A DNA stretch of 64,000 nucleotides from Streptomyces sp. M92 (GTDB lineage: Bacteria > Actinomycetota > Actinomycetes > Streptomycetales > Streptomycetaceae). This document shows positions 1 through 7,403 of this stretch, piece after piece (positions within the stretch are counted from its first letter, which is position 1; the number at the start of each line of letters is the position of its first letter). The translations under genes and the position numbers were made by a program. The notes under the pieces were generated by a model. The model ran no database searches. It was not told the origin of the DNA and saw nothing but the letters and a program-made list of their open reading frames with translations. The stretch covers positions 4,588,001 through 4,652,000 of the forward strand of contig NZ_CP101137.1 in assembly GCF_028473745.1 (NCBI RefSeq). The letters are read 5' to 3'.

Positions 1-1
1 A

Positions 2-61
2 CAGGGCGTGATCCTCGACCCGTACGAGCGCACCCTCGTCGGTACCGGCACCCGGCGCTGA
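2..61 (+). CDS. C-terminal end of an upstream gene (partial)
   Basis: The first 20 codons read open and end in TGA at 59-61, three bases before the GTG of the permease gene. The visible tail (QGVILDPYERTLVGTGTRR) is too short to classify. Close spacing to an oligopeptide-type ABC permease suggests another component of that transporter, such as a substrate-binding protein, but this is inference only. Confidence 0.45.
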   Translation, partial: QGVILDPYERTLVGTGTRR

Positions 62-64
62 GCC

Positions 65-1873
65 GTGCGGCAGCGGGTGGCCACCGTGGTGTGGCGGGTC
101 GTGCTGGCGGCGGGACTGGTGTGCGGGATCGGGCTGCTGCCGTGGCTTACGCAGACCGATCCGGCGTACACCGTGCTCAAGGCGCGGTCCGCCGAGCGTG
201 AGCCCACACCCGAGGTGCTCGCCGGCATACGCGCACAGCTGGGGCTCGACGGCGGGCCGCTGCACCTGCTCGGGCGGTGGCTCGGCGGGCTGGTGCGCGG
301 GGACGCCGGGCAGTCGTGGATCTCCGGGAGCGACGTCCTGCCCGACGTCTTGCGAGCGCTCGGGGCGTCGCTGCTGCTCATGTCCGTCGCGCTCGTCGTC
401 GCCGCCCTCACCGCCGGGCTGATCTGTGCCCGCACACTGCGGCTCGGGGCCCGGCGGCGGCTCGGTGGGCGGCGACGCGGGGGGACCGGGTCCGCCGTGA
501 TCGCCTCGCTGCCCGAGTTCCTCGTCGCCTCCGTGCTCGCCACCGTCGTCGGGGTGCAGTTGGGGTGGCTGCCCGCGCTGGGGTGGTACGGGCCCCGGTG
601 GACCGTGCTGCCCGCGCTCGCCCTCGGGCTGCCCGCCGGGGCTGTGATCGGGCGGCTGCTGGACGATCTGCTGCCCGGCGCGTTCGGTGAGCCTTGGGCG
701 CTGGCCGCCGCCGCCCGCGGGCTGACGGGCCGGCGCATCGCACGGCAGGCGCTGCGGCGGTGCGTGCCCGCGCTGCTGCCCAACCTCGGGCTGTTCGTCG
801 TCGGGCTCACCGGCGGTGCCGTCGCCGTCGAGCAGGTCTTCGACATTCCCGGCCTCGGGCGCACCACCCTCCAGGCCGCCCTCGCCCAGGACCTGCCCGT
901 CCTCCAGGCCGGCACCCTCGCTCTCGTCATCCTCGCCGCGCTCGCCACCGGCGCCACCCGCCTCGCCGCCCGGCGGCTCACCGGACCCGCCCTGCGCGAC
1001 GGCGCCCTGTCCTCCCTGCACCGGCCCGCCCCGCCCGCCGGAGGCGCGCTCCCCCTCGTCTACGGTGCCGTCCTGCTCGCCGTCGTGGGGGTGGGGCTGA
1101 CGCGTGACCCGCTCGCCCTCGACACGGGGGAGCGGCTGCTGGCGCCCTCCCTCGACCATCCCTTCGGCACCGACGCCCTCGGGCGCGACCTGCTCGCCCG
1201 CGTCGGGCACGGCGCGCTCGACACCCTGCTGCTCGCCTCCGCCATCAGCGCCGCCGCCCTGCTCGCGGGCGTACTCCTCGGGCTCGTGCCCCGCGTGTCC
1301 GGGCCGCTCGTCGACACCGTCAACGCCGTGCCGCCGGTACTCGTCGCCCTCCTCGTCACCGCCGTCGCGGGCAGCGGAACCGCCACGCCCGCCCTCGCCG
1401 TGGGCGCCGTCGCCTGGGCGCCGCTCGCCGCGCACACCTCCGCGCTGCTGCGCCAGGAACGCGCCACCCTGCACATCACCGCCACCCGGGGGCTGGGGGC
1501 GGGACGCTGGTACCTGCTGCGCCGCGAACTGCTGCCGGCCGTGCTGCCGCCCGTCCTGCGGCACGCGTTGCTGCGGTTGCCCGCCGTCGCCCTCTCCCTC
1601 GCCTCGCTCGGGTTCCTGGGGCTGGGCGCCCAGCCGCCGTCGCCCGAGTGGGGACTGCTCCTCGCCGAGAACCAGCCGTACGCCGAACGCGCGCCCTGGG
1701 CCGTCCTCGCCCCCGCCGCCGTCCTCGCCCTGCTCGGCGCCCTCGCCGTCACCGCGGCGGGCGGACTGCGCCGGCCCCGGTGGCGACGCGGAGGCGCCGG
1801 TCCGGTCGTCGCCGGACAGCCCGCCGAGGACGAGGACGAGGACGTGGACAAGGAACTGGTCGGAACCCGATGA
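65..1873 (+). CDS. Fused dipeptide/nickel-type ABC transporter permease (DppB-DppC in one chain)
   Basis: A 602-residue membrane protein that should form the channel of a peptide-, nickel- or opine-type ABC importer. Two BPD_transp_1-like permease domains follow each other: a DppB-like one (about residues 1-310) and a DppC-like one (about 330-580). Each has an EAA-type loop that docks the ATPase (LAAAARGLTGRRIARQ near 220; TATRGLGAGRWYLLRRE near 475). The second domain ends with the typical LGFLGLGAQPPSPEWG segment. These are normally two separate polypeptides, so this is a natural fusion supplying both halves of the pore. It starts three bases after the preceding gene and its stop overlaps the ATG of the next gene (ATGA at 1870). 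ATPase genes are not in view and probably lie upstream. The acidic C-terminal tail (DEDEDVDKE) is unusual. The substrate cannot be told from sequence. Confidence 0.88.
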   Translation: MRQRVATVVWRVVLAAGLVCGIGLLPWLTQTDPAYTVLKARSAEREPTPEVLAGIRAQLGLDGGPLHLLGRWLGGLVRGDAGQSWISGSDVLPDVLRALGASLLLMSVALVVAALTAGLICARTLRLGARRRLGGRRRGGTGSAVIASLPEFLVASVLATVVGVQLGWLPALGWYGPRWTVLPALALGLPAGAVIGRLLDDLLPGAFGEPWALAAAARGLTGRRIARQALRRCVPALLPNLGLFVVGLTGGAVAVEQVFDIPGLGRTTLQAALAQDLPVLQAGTLALVILAALATGATRLAARRLTGPALRDGALSSLHRPAPPAGGALPLVYGAVLLAVVGVGLTRDPLALDTGERLLAPSLDHPFGTDALGRDLLARVGHGALDTLLLASAISAAALLAGVLLGLVPRVSGPLVDTVNAVPPVLVALLVTAVAGSGTATPALAVGAVAWAPLAAHTSALLRQERATLHITATRGLGAGRWYLLRRELLPAVLPPVLRHALLRLPAVALSLASLGFLGLGAQPPSPEWGLLLAENQPYAERAPWAVLAPAAVLALLGALAVTAAGGLRRPRWRRGGAGPVVAGQPAEDEDEDVDKELVGTR

Positions 1874-3114
1874 CCTCGATGACCTCGCTGTTCACCGGAC
1901 GGAAGCCAGGCACCGCCGGCGCCGCGGCCGCGCCGCTCTGGCCGCTGCTGCGGCTCCTCGTCCTCACCCAGCTCGCCTTCAACATCGGCTTCTTCGCCGT
2001 GCTGCCCTTCCTCTCCGAGCATCTGGGGCAGGGCATCGGCATGGCGGGGTGGCTGGTCGGGTTCGTGCTCGGGCTGCGGACCTTCAGCCAGCAGGGGCTG
2101 TTCGTGGTGGGCGGGGCGCTCGCCGACCGGTACGGCGTCCGGCCCGTCGTACTCGCCGGGTGCGTGCTGCGGATCGCCGGGTTCGTCTGGCTCGGGTTCG
2201 CGGAGCGGACCTGGGCCGTGGTGGCGGCCGTGCTGCTCGTCGGGTTCGCCGCCGCGCTCTTCTCTCCGGCCGTCGAGTCCGAGGTGGCCCGGCAGGCGGT
2301 GGCGTGGGAGGAGGCGGGCGGCGGGGACCGGACCCGGGTGCTCGCGCTGTTCACCGTCGCCGGGCAGGCGGGGGCCTTCGTGGGACCGCTGCTCGGCGCG
2401 CTGCTGCTGGCCGTCGACTTCCGTACCGCCTGCCTGGCCGGGGCCGGTGTCTTCGTGCTGGTCCTCGCCGGGCACGCCTGGCTGCTGCCGCAGCACATTC
2501 CTGGCCGGGCGCGGGTCCGGGTCAAGGGCGGGGCGCGGCTGCTGCTGCGCAACCGGCGCTTCCTCGCACTGTGCTGCGCGTACGGCGCCTACCTGCTCGC
2601 CTACAACCAGCTCTACCTCGCCCTGCCCGCCGAGGTGGAGCGGGCCGCCGGTTCACAGGCACCGCTGGCCTGGCTGTTCGCACTGTCCTCGCTGCTGGTG
2701 GTGACCGCGCAGTTGCCGGTGACGCGGTGGGCGGGGGAGCGGCTGGCGCCACGCCGGTCGATGGTGGCGGGGCTGGTGCTCGTCGCGGCCGGGTTCGGTG
2801 TCGTCGCGGTCGCGCGGCCCGCCGGGTGGACGGGGGCGGGTGGGCTGGTGCCCGCCGCCGGGTTCGTCGTCCTGCTCACCCTCGGGCAGATGCTGGTCGC
2901 TCCCGTCGCCCGAGCCTGGGTGCCGGACCTCGCCGAGGACGGACGGCTCGGGCTGTACACGGGGGCGCTGTCCTCGGTCTCCGGGCTCATCGTGCTCGTC
3001 GGCAGTTCCGCGACCGGGCTGCTGCTGGACGCCGGGTTGCCGAGCGCCGTGCCGTGGCTTGTCCTGGCCGCCGTACCGCTGGCGGCGGCGGGGCTGCTGC
3101 CCCGGCGGCACTGA
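1870..3114 (+). CDS. MFS transporter
   Basis: A 414-residue major facilitator superfamily protein with about 12 hydrophobic segments. The N-terminal half carries the loop 2-3 motif as GALADRYGVRPVVL (family pattern G-x-L-a-D-r-x-G-r-r). The reading frame is open further upstream, but the ATG at 1870 is chosen because it overlaps the permease stop as ATGA and begins just before a basic segment and the first membrane helix. Coupling to an ABC permease suggests a role in metal, peptide or siderophore-like traffic, probably as an exporter. The substrate is not predictable. It is convergent with the membrane protein at 3139-3684. Confidence 0.85.
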   Translation: MTSMTSLFTGRKPGTAGAAAAPLWPLLRLLVLTQLAFNIGFFAVLPFLSEHLGQGIGMAGWLVGFVLGLRTFSQQGLFVVGGALADRYGVRPVVLAGCVLRIAGFVWLGFAERTWAVVAAVLLVGFAAALFSPAVESEVARQAVAWEEAGGGDRTRVLALFTVAGQAGAFVGPLLGALLLAVDFRTACLAGAGVFVLVLAGHAWLLPQHIPGRARVRVKGGARLLLRNRRFLALCCAYGAYLLAYNQLYLALPAEVERAAGSQAPLAWLFALSSLLVVTAQLPVTRWAGERLAPRRSMVAGLVLVAAGFGVVAVARPAGWTGAGGLVPAAGFVVLLTLGQMLVAPVARAWVPDLAEDGRLGLYTGALSSVSGLIVLVGSSATGLLLDAGLPSAVPWLVLAAVPLAAAGLLPRRH

Positions 3115-3138
3115 GTCCCTCCGGTGCTGCCGGAACTC

Positions 3139-3684
3139 TCACCCCTTCACGTCACGGCCGGCGGCGGACGCCGCGCCCGTGACCGTCCAGATCGCCATGC
3201 CCCACAGGGAGAGTGCGGAGACGAGGCCCACCACGAGGCGGACGGTCCGGTCCGGTCCGTCCATGAGCCACACCGCCGCGCCCGACACTCCGGCCGCGCT
3301 CAACAGGGCCGCCGGTACGCGCAGCCGAGGCTGTTCGAACACCGCCGCGAGCGGGAGGAAGTGCAGTCCTACGACGATCGCGATCAGCGGGGGAATGAGT
3401 GCGGGAGCCCCGGCGCGGGCGCACACCTGGGCGGTGATCAGGATCAACAGCCACTGGAGAACGTTGATCTGGAGGAATCGCCGGCGCCGGTCGGCGGGGA
3501 ACGGACCACCCGCCGACGCGGGCAGAACGCGTCGCGCGGTGAGCATCAGCCCCACCGCGACGGCACAGCCGGCCACGACCCCGGCCGGCCGCACCGAGCC
3601 GCCGAACGCACTCGAGGCCAGCAGCCACCAGCCCAGCCCGAACAACGCGAGGAACCCCACCCCTGACTTGAACATGATCGACAC
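3139..3684 (-). CDS. Small integral membrane protein, function unknown
   Basis: A 181-residue protein with about five hydrophobic segments, for example FLALFGLGWWLLASSAFGG, VAGCAVAVGLML, LLILITAQVCA and LIPPLIAIVVGLHFLPLA. The run LQWLLILIT followed by IPPLIAIVVGLHFLPLAxVF resembles small multi-pass membrane proteins found as singletons in actinobacteria. No catalytic motif is visible. An internal Met at codon 4 (MFKSG) is an alternative start. The gene lies tail to tail with the MFS gene, with 24 bases between stops that can form a weak hairpin. I do not assign a function. Confidence 0.7.
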   Translation of the reverse strand: MSIMFKSGVGFLALFGLGWWLLASSAFGGSVRPAGVVAGCAVAVGLMLTARRVLPASAGGPFPADRRRRFLQINVLQWLLILITAQVCARAGAPALIPPLIAIVVGLHFLPLAAVFEQPRLRVPAALLSAAGVSGAAVWLMDGPDRTVRLVVGLVSALSLWGMAIWTVTGAASAAGRDVKG

Positions 3685-3741
3685 CCTAGGCGGAACAGCA
3701 AGCTGCCGACGGCGAACGAGGCGAACGTTCCGCGACCCGGC

Positions 3742-4560
3742 TCACCGGGCGACGGGCTCCCGCACCGCCGCCCGCGCCAGTGTCGTCCGCGGTACCCGTG
3801 ACGTCCGCCACAACCACAGCACGTCCCGGCCGAAGGACCACGCCAGCAGCCCCAACGCCAGCATCACCACACCCGCGTTGGCCGGTCGCGGGAGCAGGTC
3901 GGCGCCCGCCACCAGCAGCAGTACGCCCTGCAGCGCGGCCACCGTCTTGCGGGCCGTGCTCGGCGGCAGCGGGGCGGTCAGCCACGGCCACACGCGGGCC
4001 GCGGCGACGAATACGTAGCGCATCCCGCCGATGAGCAGTACCCACGGGCCCAGGTCCGTCGCGACGTACACGCTGAGCACCAGGATCAGGAACGCGTCGA
4101 CCTCCATGTCGAAGCGGGCGCCGAGCGGGGAGCAGGTGCCGGTGCGGCGGGCGACCTTGCCGTCCACGCCGTCCAGGAGCAGGGCCACGGCCGTCAGGCC
4201 GACGAGGAGGGAGACGGGCGGTGTGCCGCTGAAGGAGTCCGCGACCAGTGCCGTCACGCCGCCGACCAGGGTGGTCCGTCCGAGGGTGACCCGGTTGGCC
4301 GGGCCGAACGACGGCAGCCGGGAGCGCTGCAGGGCCCGGGAGAGCACCGCCCATGACGCGAGCGCGAAGGCCAGGCCGGTCAGCCAGCCCGCGGTGCCCA
4401 TGCCGACCGCGGTACCGAGCAGCGCGAGCAGGAGGATCTGCGCGGCCGCCCCCACCGCGGTCTCCTGCTGAACGTGCCTCGCGCCATAAGTTCCGTAAGC
4501 GTCATAAGTGTCATAAGCGTCGTACGTGTTGTTCAGGTTGTTCAGGTTGTTCAGGGCCAC
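3742..4560 (-). CDS. CDP-alcohol phosphatidyltransferase family protein
   Basis: A 272-residue membrane enzyme expected to transfer a phospho-alcohol or phosphatidyl group from a CDP-activated donor with release of CMP. The full family signature D-x2-D-G-x2-A-R-x8-G-x3-D-x3-D is present as DGVDGKVARRTGTCSPLG-ARF-D-MEV-D, so all metal-binding Asp residues are intact, among several transmembrane helices. GTG at 4560 is preferred because GGAGG stands seven bases upstream; the longer frame to 4683 has no such site. The first ~35 residues are an odd Asn/Tyr/Asp-rich repeat (NNLNNLNN, then YDAYDTYDAYGTYG) encoded by short direct repeats, unlike the rest of the protein. It is divergent from the dehydrogenase-PTPS-glycosyltransferase operon and may add or move a lipid or polyol phosphate in that pathway. 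Confidence 0.86.
   Translation of the reverse strand: MALNNLNNLNNTYDAYDTYDAYGTYGARHVQQETAVGAAAQILLLALLGTAVGMGTAGWLTGLAFALASWAVLSRALQRSRLPSFGPANRVTLGRTTLVGGVTALVADSFSGTPPVSLLVGLTAVALLLDGVDGKVARRTGTCSPLGARFDMEVDAFLILVLSVYVATDLGPWVLLIGGMRYVFVAAARVWPWLTAPLPPSTARKTVAALQGVLLLVAGADLLPRPANAGVVMLALGLLAWSFGRDVLWLWRTSRVPRTTLARAAVREPVAR
4484..4555 (-). repeat. Short tandem repeats encoding an Asn/Tyr-rich N-terminus
   Basis: On the plus strand the nonamer GTTGTTCAG/GTTGTTCAG repeats three times, followed by several ATAAGTGTC/ATAAGCGTC-type copies. They are in frame (multiples of three), so the repeats only lengthen the low-complexity start of the CDP-alcohol phosphatidyltransferase. The A/T content is clearly above that of neighbouring DNA. 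Such arrays are prone to slippage and may vary among strains. Confidence 0.65.
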
Positions 4561-4667
4561 CGAACACCCTCCGGCCGAGTGACAGAGTCGATCGACGCCG
4601 CTACTGTGCGCGGCTCGTGCATCCCTCGGTACGTGGGGGGCTTCGCGATCGTTCAGGAGGACATCCG

Positions 4668-5654
4668 ATGACAGGCACCGCACGTGCGTTCTGGCTCGAC
4701 TCGCCCGGCCGTGGCGTGATCCGGGAGGTGCGGCTGCCCGAGCCGGGGCCGGACGAGGTACTGGTGCGTACGCTCTTCAGCGGGGTCAGCCGGGGCACGG
4801 AGACGCTCGTCTTCGGCGGCCGGGTGCCCGAGAGCCAGTACGGCACCATGCGCGCGCCGTTCCAGGAGGGCGATTTCCCGGGGCCGGTGAAGTACGGCTA
4901 CCTCAACGTGGGGGTGGTGGAGGCGGGACCCGGTGACCTCGTCGGCCGGACCGTCTTCTGCCTGTACCCGCACCAGACGCGGTACGTCGTCCCGGCCGCC
5001 GCCGCCATCCCGGTGCCCCCGGACGTTCCCGCCGGGCGGGCCGTGCTCGCCGGCACCGTGGAGACCGCCGTGAACGCGCTGTGGGACGCGGCGCCCCTGG
5101 TCGGGGACCGGATCGCCGTGGTCGGCGGCGGCATGGTCGGCTGCTCGGTGGCCGCGCTGCTGGCCCGCTTCCCGGGCGTCCGTGTCCAGTTGGTCGACGC
5201 CGACCCGGACCGTGCCGAGGTGGCGGACGCGCTCGGTGTCGGCTTCGCGTCCCCCGCCGACGCCCTCGGCGGCCTCGACCTCGTCGTGCACGCCAGCGCG
5301 AGCGAGGAGGGGCTCGCCCGGTCCATGGAGCTGTTGCGGCCCGAGGGGACCGTCCTCGAACTCAGCTGGTACGGCGACCGGCGCGTCGCCCTCCCGCTCG
5401 GCGAGGCCTTCCACTCCCGGCGCCTGACCCTGCGAAGCAGCCAGGTCGGCACCGTCTCCCCGGCGCGCGCGGCCACCCGCACCTACGCCGACCGGCTCGC
5501 CCTCGCCCTCGACCTGCTCACCGACCCGGCGCTGGACGCGCTCGTCACCGGCGAGTCCTCGTTCGGCGAACTGCCCGACATCATGCCGGAGTTGGCCTCC
5601 GGCGAGATCCCCGCCCTGTGCCACCGGATCAGGTACGCCGGGGACGACGACTGA
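4668..5654 (+). CDS. MDR-family (zinc-less) dehydrogenase
   Basis: A 328-residue medium-chain dehydrogenase/reductase-like protein. The N-terminal GroES-like part has SGVSRGTET where zinc enzymes carry the catalytic Cys (G-x-C-G-T-D), and the four-Cys structural zinc loop is absent, so it is probably zinc independent. The Rossmann part has AVVGGGMVGCSVAALLA followed by an acidic strand end (QLVDAD), which favours NAD(H). ATG at 4668 is selected because AGGAGG lies eight bases upstream; the longer frame is an artefact. It is the first gene of a run that continues with the PTPS-like protein, glycosyltransferase, methyltransferase and LPG-type membrane protein, so it likely oxidises or reduces an intermediate of that pathway. 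The substrate is unknown. Confidence 0.8.
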   Translation: MTGTARAFWLDSPGRGVIREVRLPEPGPDEVLVRTLFSGVSRGTETLVFGGRVPESQYGTMRAPFQEGDFPGPVKYGYLNVGVVEAGPGDLVGRTVFCLYPHQTRYVVPAAAAIPVPPDVPAGRAVLAGTVETAVNALWDAAPLVGDRIAVVGGGMVGCSVAALLARFPGVRVQLVDADPDRAEVADALGVGFASPADALGGLDLVVHASASEEGLARSMELLRPEGTVLELSWYGDRRVALPLGEAFHSRRLTLRSSQVGTVSPARAATRTYADRLALALDLLTDPALDALVTGESSFGELPDIMPELASGEIPALCHRIRYAGDDD

Positions 5655-5769
5655 GGCCGCACCGAGTCATCGGCGCCTGACCTTGAGAAAGAGACGCGGC
5701 CGCTGAACACGGGGAGGCACCCGGCCGTAAAGGACGGTACCCCGCGCAGCGACAGGCGGGGGACCAGAC
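5655..5769 (+). other. Structured 115-base leader between dehydrogenase and PTPS-like gene
   Basis: This gap contains a nested fold: GGGG 5711-5714 can pair with CCCC 5740-5743, enclosing CCGT 5725-5728 / ACGG 5734-5737 around an AAAGG loop. It sits directly before the PTPS-like start in a cluster otherwise joined by overlapping codons. It could be a processing site, attenuator or ligand-binding leader. It does not match a riboswitch consensus that I know. Evidence is pairing potential only. Confidence 0.3.
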
Positions 5770-6192
5770 GTGCCACACCTGGAGGGTCGTCCGTTGTTCA
5801 GCATCACCGTCCGCGATCACATCATGATCGCCCACAGCTTCCGCGGCGAGGTCTTCGGGCCGGCGCAGCGCCTGCACGGAGCGACGTTCCTGGTGGACGC
5901 CACCTTCCGGCGCGAGCAGCTGGACGACGACAACATCGTCGTCGACATCGGACTGGCCACCCGGGAGCTGGCCGCCGTCGTCAGCGAGCTGAACTACCGC
6001 AACCTCGACAACGAACCGGACTTCGCCGGCGTCAACACCTCGACCGAGTTCCTGGCGAAGGTCGTCGCCGACCGGCTCGCCGAGCGCGTGCGCAAGGGCG
6101 CGCTCGGCGAGGGGGCCAGGGGCCTGGCCGGCCTCACCGTGACCCTGCACGAGTCGCACGTCGCCTGGGCGAGTTACGAGCGTGCGCTGTGA
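5770..6192 (+). CDS. 6-pyruvoyl-tetrahydropterin synthase / QueD-like protein (divergent)
   Basis: A 140-residue PTPS/QueD fold protein. Family landmarks: IAHSF (first zinc His), RLHGATF (usual C-G-R-L-H-G-H), VVDIG (usual DF), NTSTE and LHESHVAWASY (the conserved pterin-anchoring Glu in the ET motif). Key residues are missing: the catalytic Cys before LHG is replaced (AQRLHG), the third zinc His of HGH is Ala, and the catalytic His of the usual LDH/DH motif is Tyr (LNYRNLDN). It therefore probably binds a pterin-like or pyrimidine substrate but performs altered chemistry. The GTG at 5770 has GGGGGA upstream; TTG at 5794 after GGAGGG is an equally good start, giving MFSITVRDH. The stop overlaps the next start (GTGA). 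In the cluster it would act downstream of GTP cyclohydrolase II. Confidence 0.82.
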   Translation: MPHLEGRPLFSITVRDHIMIAHSFRGEVFGPAQRLHGATFLVDATFRREQLDDDNIVVDIGLATRELAAVVSELNYRNLDNEPDFAGVNTSTEFLAKVVADRLAERVRKGALGEGARGLAGLTVTLHESHVAWASYERAL

Positions 6193-7403
6193 CGGGCATG
6201 TCGACCGAACCGGCGGTTCCCCCGACGCCGACTCCGGGACGCGCTCGTCTCACGTACGTGCCCGCACAGACGACGGCCGCCCCGAGGAACGGCGGGATCG
6301 TCCCCATGTCCCTGCGCTCCGTGCACTTCGTCATGCCCGGCGGGGTCGACGACCCGGCCGCGCCCAGCGGCGGCAACGCCTATGACCGGCGCGTGCGGCT
6401 GGACCTGCCCGGCTTCGGCTGGCGGGTGCGCGGGCTGCCCGTCGACGGGGCCTGGCCACGGCCGGACGAGTCCGCGCGCGCCGAACTCGCGCGCTCCCTG
6501 CGGCGGTTGCCGGACGGAGCCGTCGTACTGCTCGACGGGCTGGTCGCCTGCGGCGTACCGGAGATCGTCGTCCCGGAGGCGGAGCGGCTGCGCATGGCCG
6601 TCCTCGTCCACCTCCCGCTCGGCGACGAGACCGGCCTCGATGCCGCCGTCGCCGCCGATCTGGACGCCCGCGAGCGCGCGGTGCTGCGTGCCGTCCCCGC
6701 GGTCGTCGCCACCAGCGACTGGGCGGTGCGCCGGCTCGTCTCCCACCACGGGCTCGACCCGGCCCGCGTCCACGTGGCCGCGCCCGGCGCCGACATCGCG
6801 CCCCTCGCGCCCGGCACCGACGGCGTCTCCCGGCTGGTGTGCGTCGCCGCCGTCACCCCGCGCAAGGGCCAGCACCGGCTGGTGGAGGCGCTCGCGGCCA
6901 TTGCCGACCTGCCGTGGAGCTGCGTGTGCGTCGGCGGGCTGGGGCACGACCCCGAGTACGTCGACCGGCTGCGGGAGCGGATCGCGGGGCATGGTCTGGC
7001 GGAACGGCTGGTGCTCGCCGGACCGCGCTCCGGCGCGGAACTGGACGCCACCTACGCCACCGCCGACCTCCTGGTCCTCACCTCCTACGCCGAGACGTAC
7101 GGCATGGCCGTGACGGAGGCCCTCGCGCGCGGCATCCCCGTGCTGGCCACCGATGTCGGCGGCCTGCCGGAGGCGGTGGGGCGCGCGCCCGACGGCGGGG
7201 TGCCCGGCATCCTCGTCCGGCCGGAGGAGCCCGCCGCGCTCGCCGCCGAACTGCGCGGATGGTTCGGCGAGGCGGACGTACGACGCCGGCTCAAGGCCGC
7301 GGCACGAGGCCGCCGCGCGGCCCTGAACGGCTGGGCGGCCACGGCCCGGAGCCTGGCCGGCGTACTGCACCGGCTCACGGACGAACCCCGGAGGGCGTCA
7401 TGA
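6189..7403 (+). CDS. Glycosyltransferase family 4 (GT-B fold)
   Basis: A 404-residue retaining glycosyltransferase that should move a sugar from a nucleotide-sugar donor. The C-terminal donor-binding half is typical of GT4: VCVAAVTPRKGQHRLVEA, then VLTSYAETYGMAVTEALARG with the E-x7-E motif (near residue 302), then PVLATDVGGLPEAVG. The N-terminal acceptor half begins at MSLRSVHFVMPGG. GTG 6189 overlaps the PTPS stop; ATG at 6306 would remove 39 disordered residues and places the start next to the first beta strand, so the true start is uncertain. The stop overlaps the next ATG (ATGA at 7400). Acceptor is likely the product of the PTPS/GTP cyclohydrolase steps or a lipid carrier. Confidence 0.87.
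   Translation: MTGMSTEPAVPPTPTPGRARLTYVPAQTTAAPRNGGIVPMSLRSVHFVMPGGVDDPAAPSGGNAYDRRVRLDLPGFGWRVRGLPVDGAWPRPDESARAELARSLRRLPDGAVVLLDGLVACGVPEIVVPEAERLRMAVLVHLPLGDETGLDAAVAADLDARERAVLRAVPAVVATSDWAVRRLVSHHGLDPARVHVAAPGADIAPLAPGTDGVSRLVCVAAVTPRKGQHRLVEALAAIADLPWSCVCVGGLGHDPEYVDRLRERIAGHGLAERLVLAGPRSGAELDATYATADLLVLTSYAETYGMAVTEALARGIPVLATDVGGLPEAVGRAPDGGVPGILVRPEEPAALAAELRGWFGEADVRRRLKAAARGRRAALNGWAATARSLAGVLHRLTDEPRRAS

Noticed and set aside
1060..2496. Long minus-strand open frame opposite the permease and MFS genes
   Set aside because: Shadow of strongly G/C-biased coding sequence; Pro/Arg/Glu-rich, no domain and no ribosome site.
4353..4667. Upstream extension of the MDR dehydrogenase
   Set aside because: It overlaps the start of the divergent CDP-alcohol gene, is Arg/Cys/Ser-rich, and ATG 4668 has a perfect ribosome site and family-typical N-terminus.
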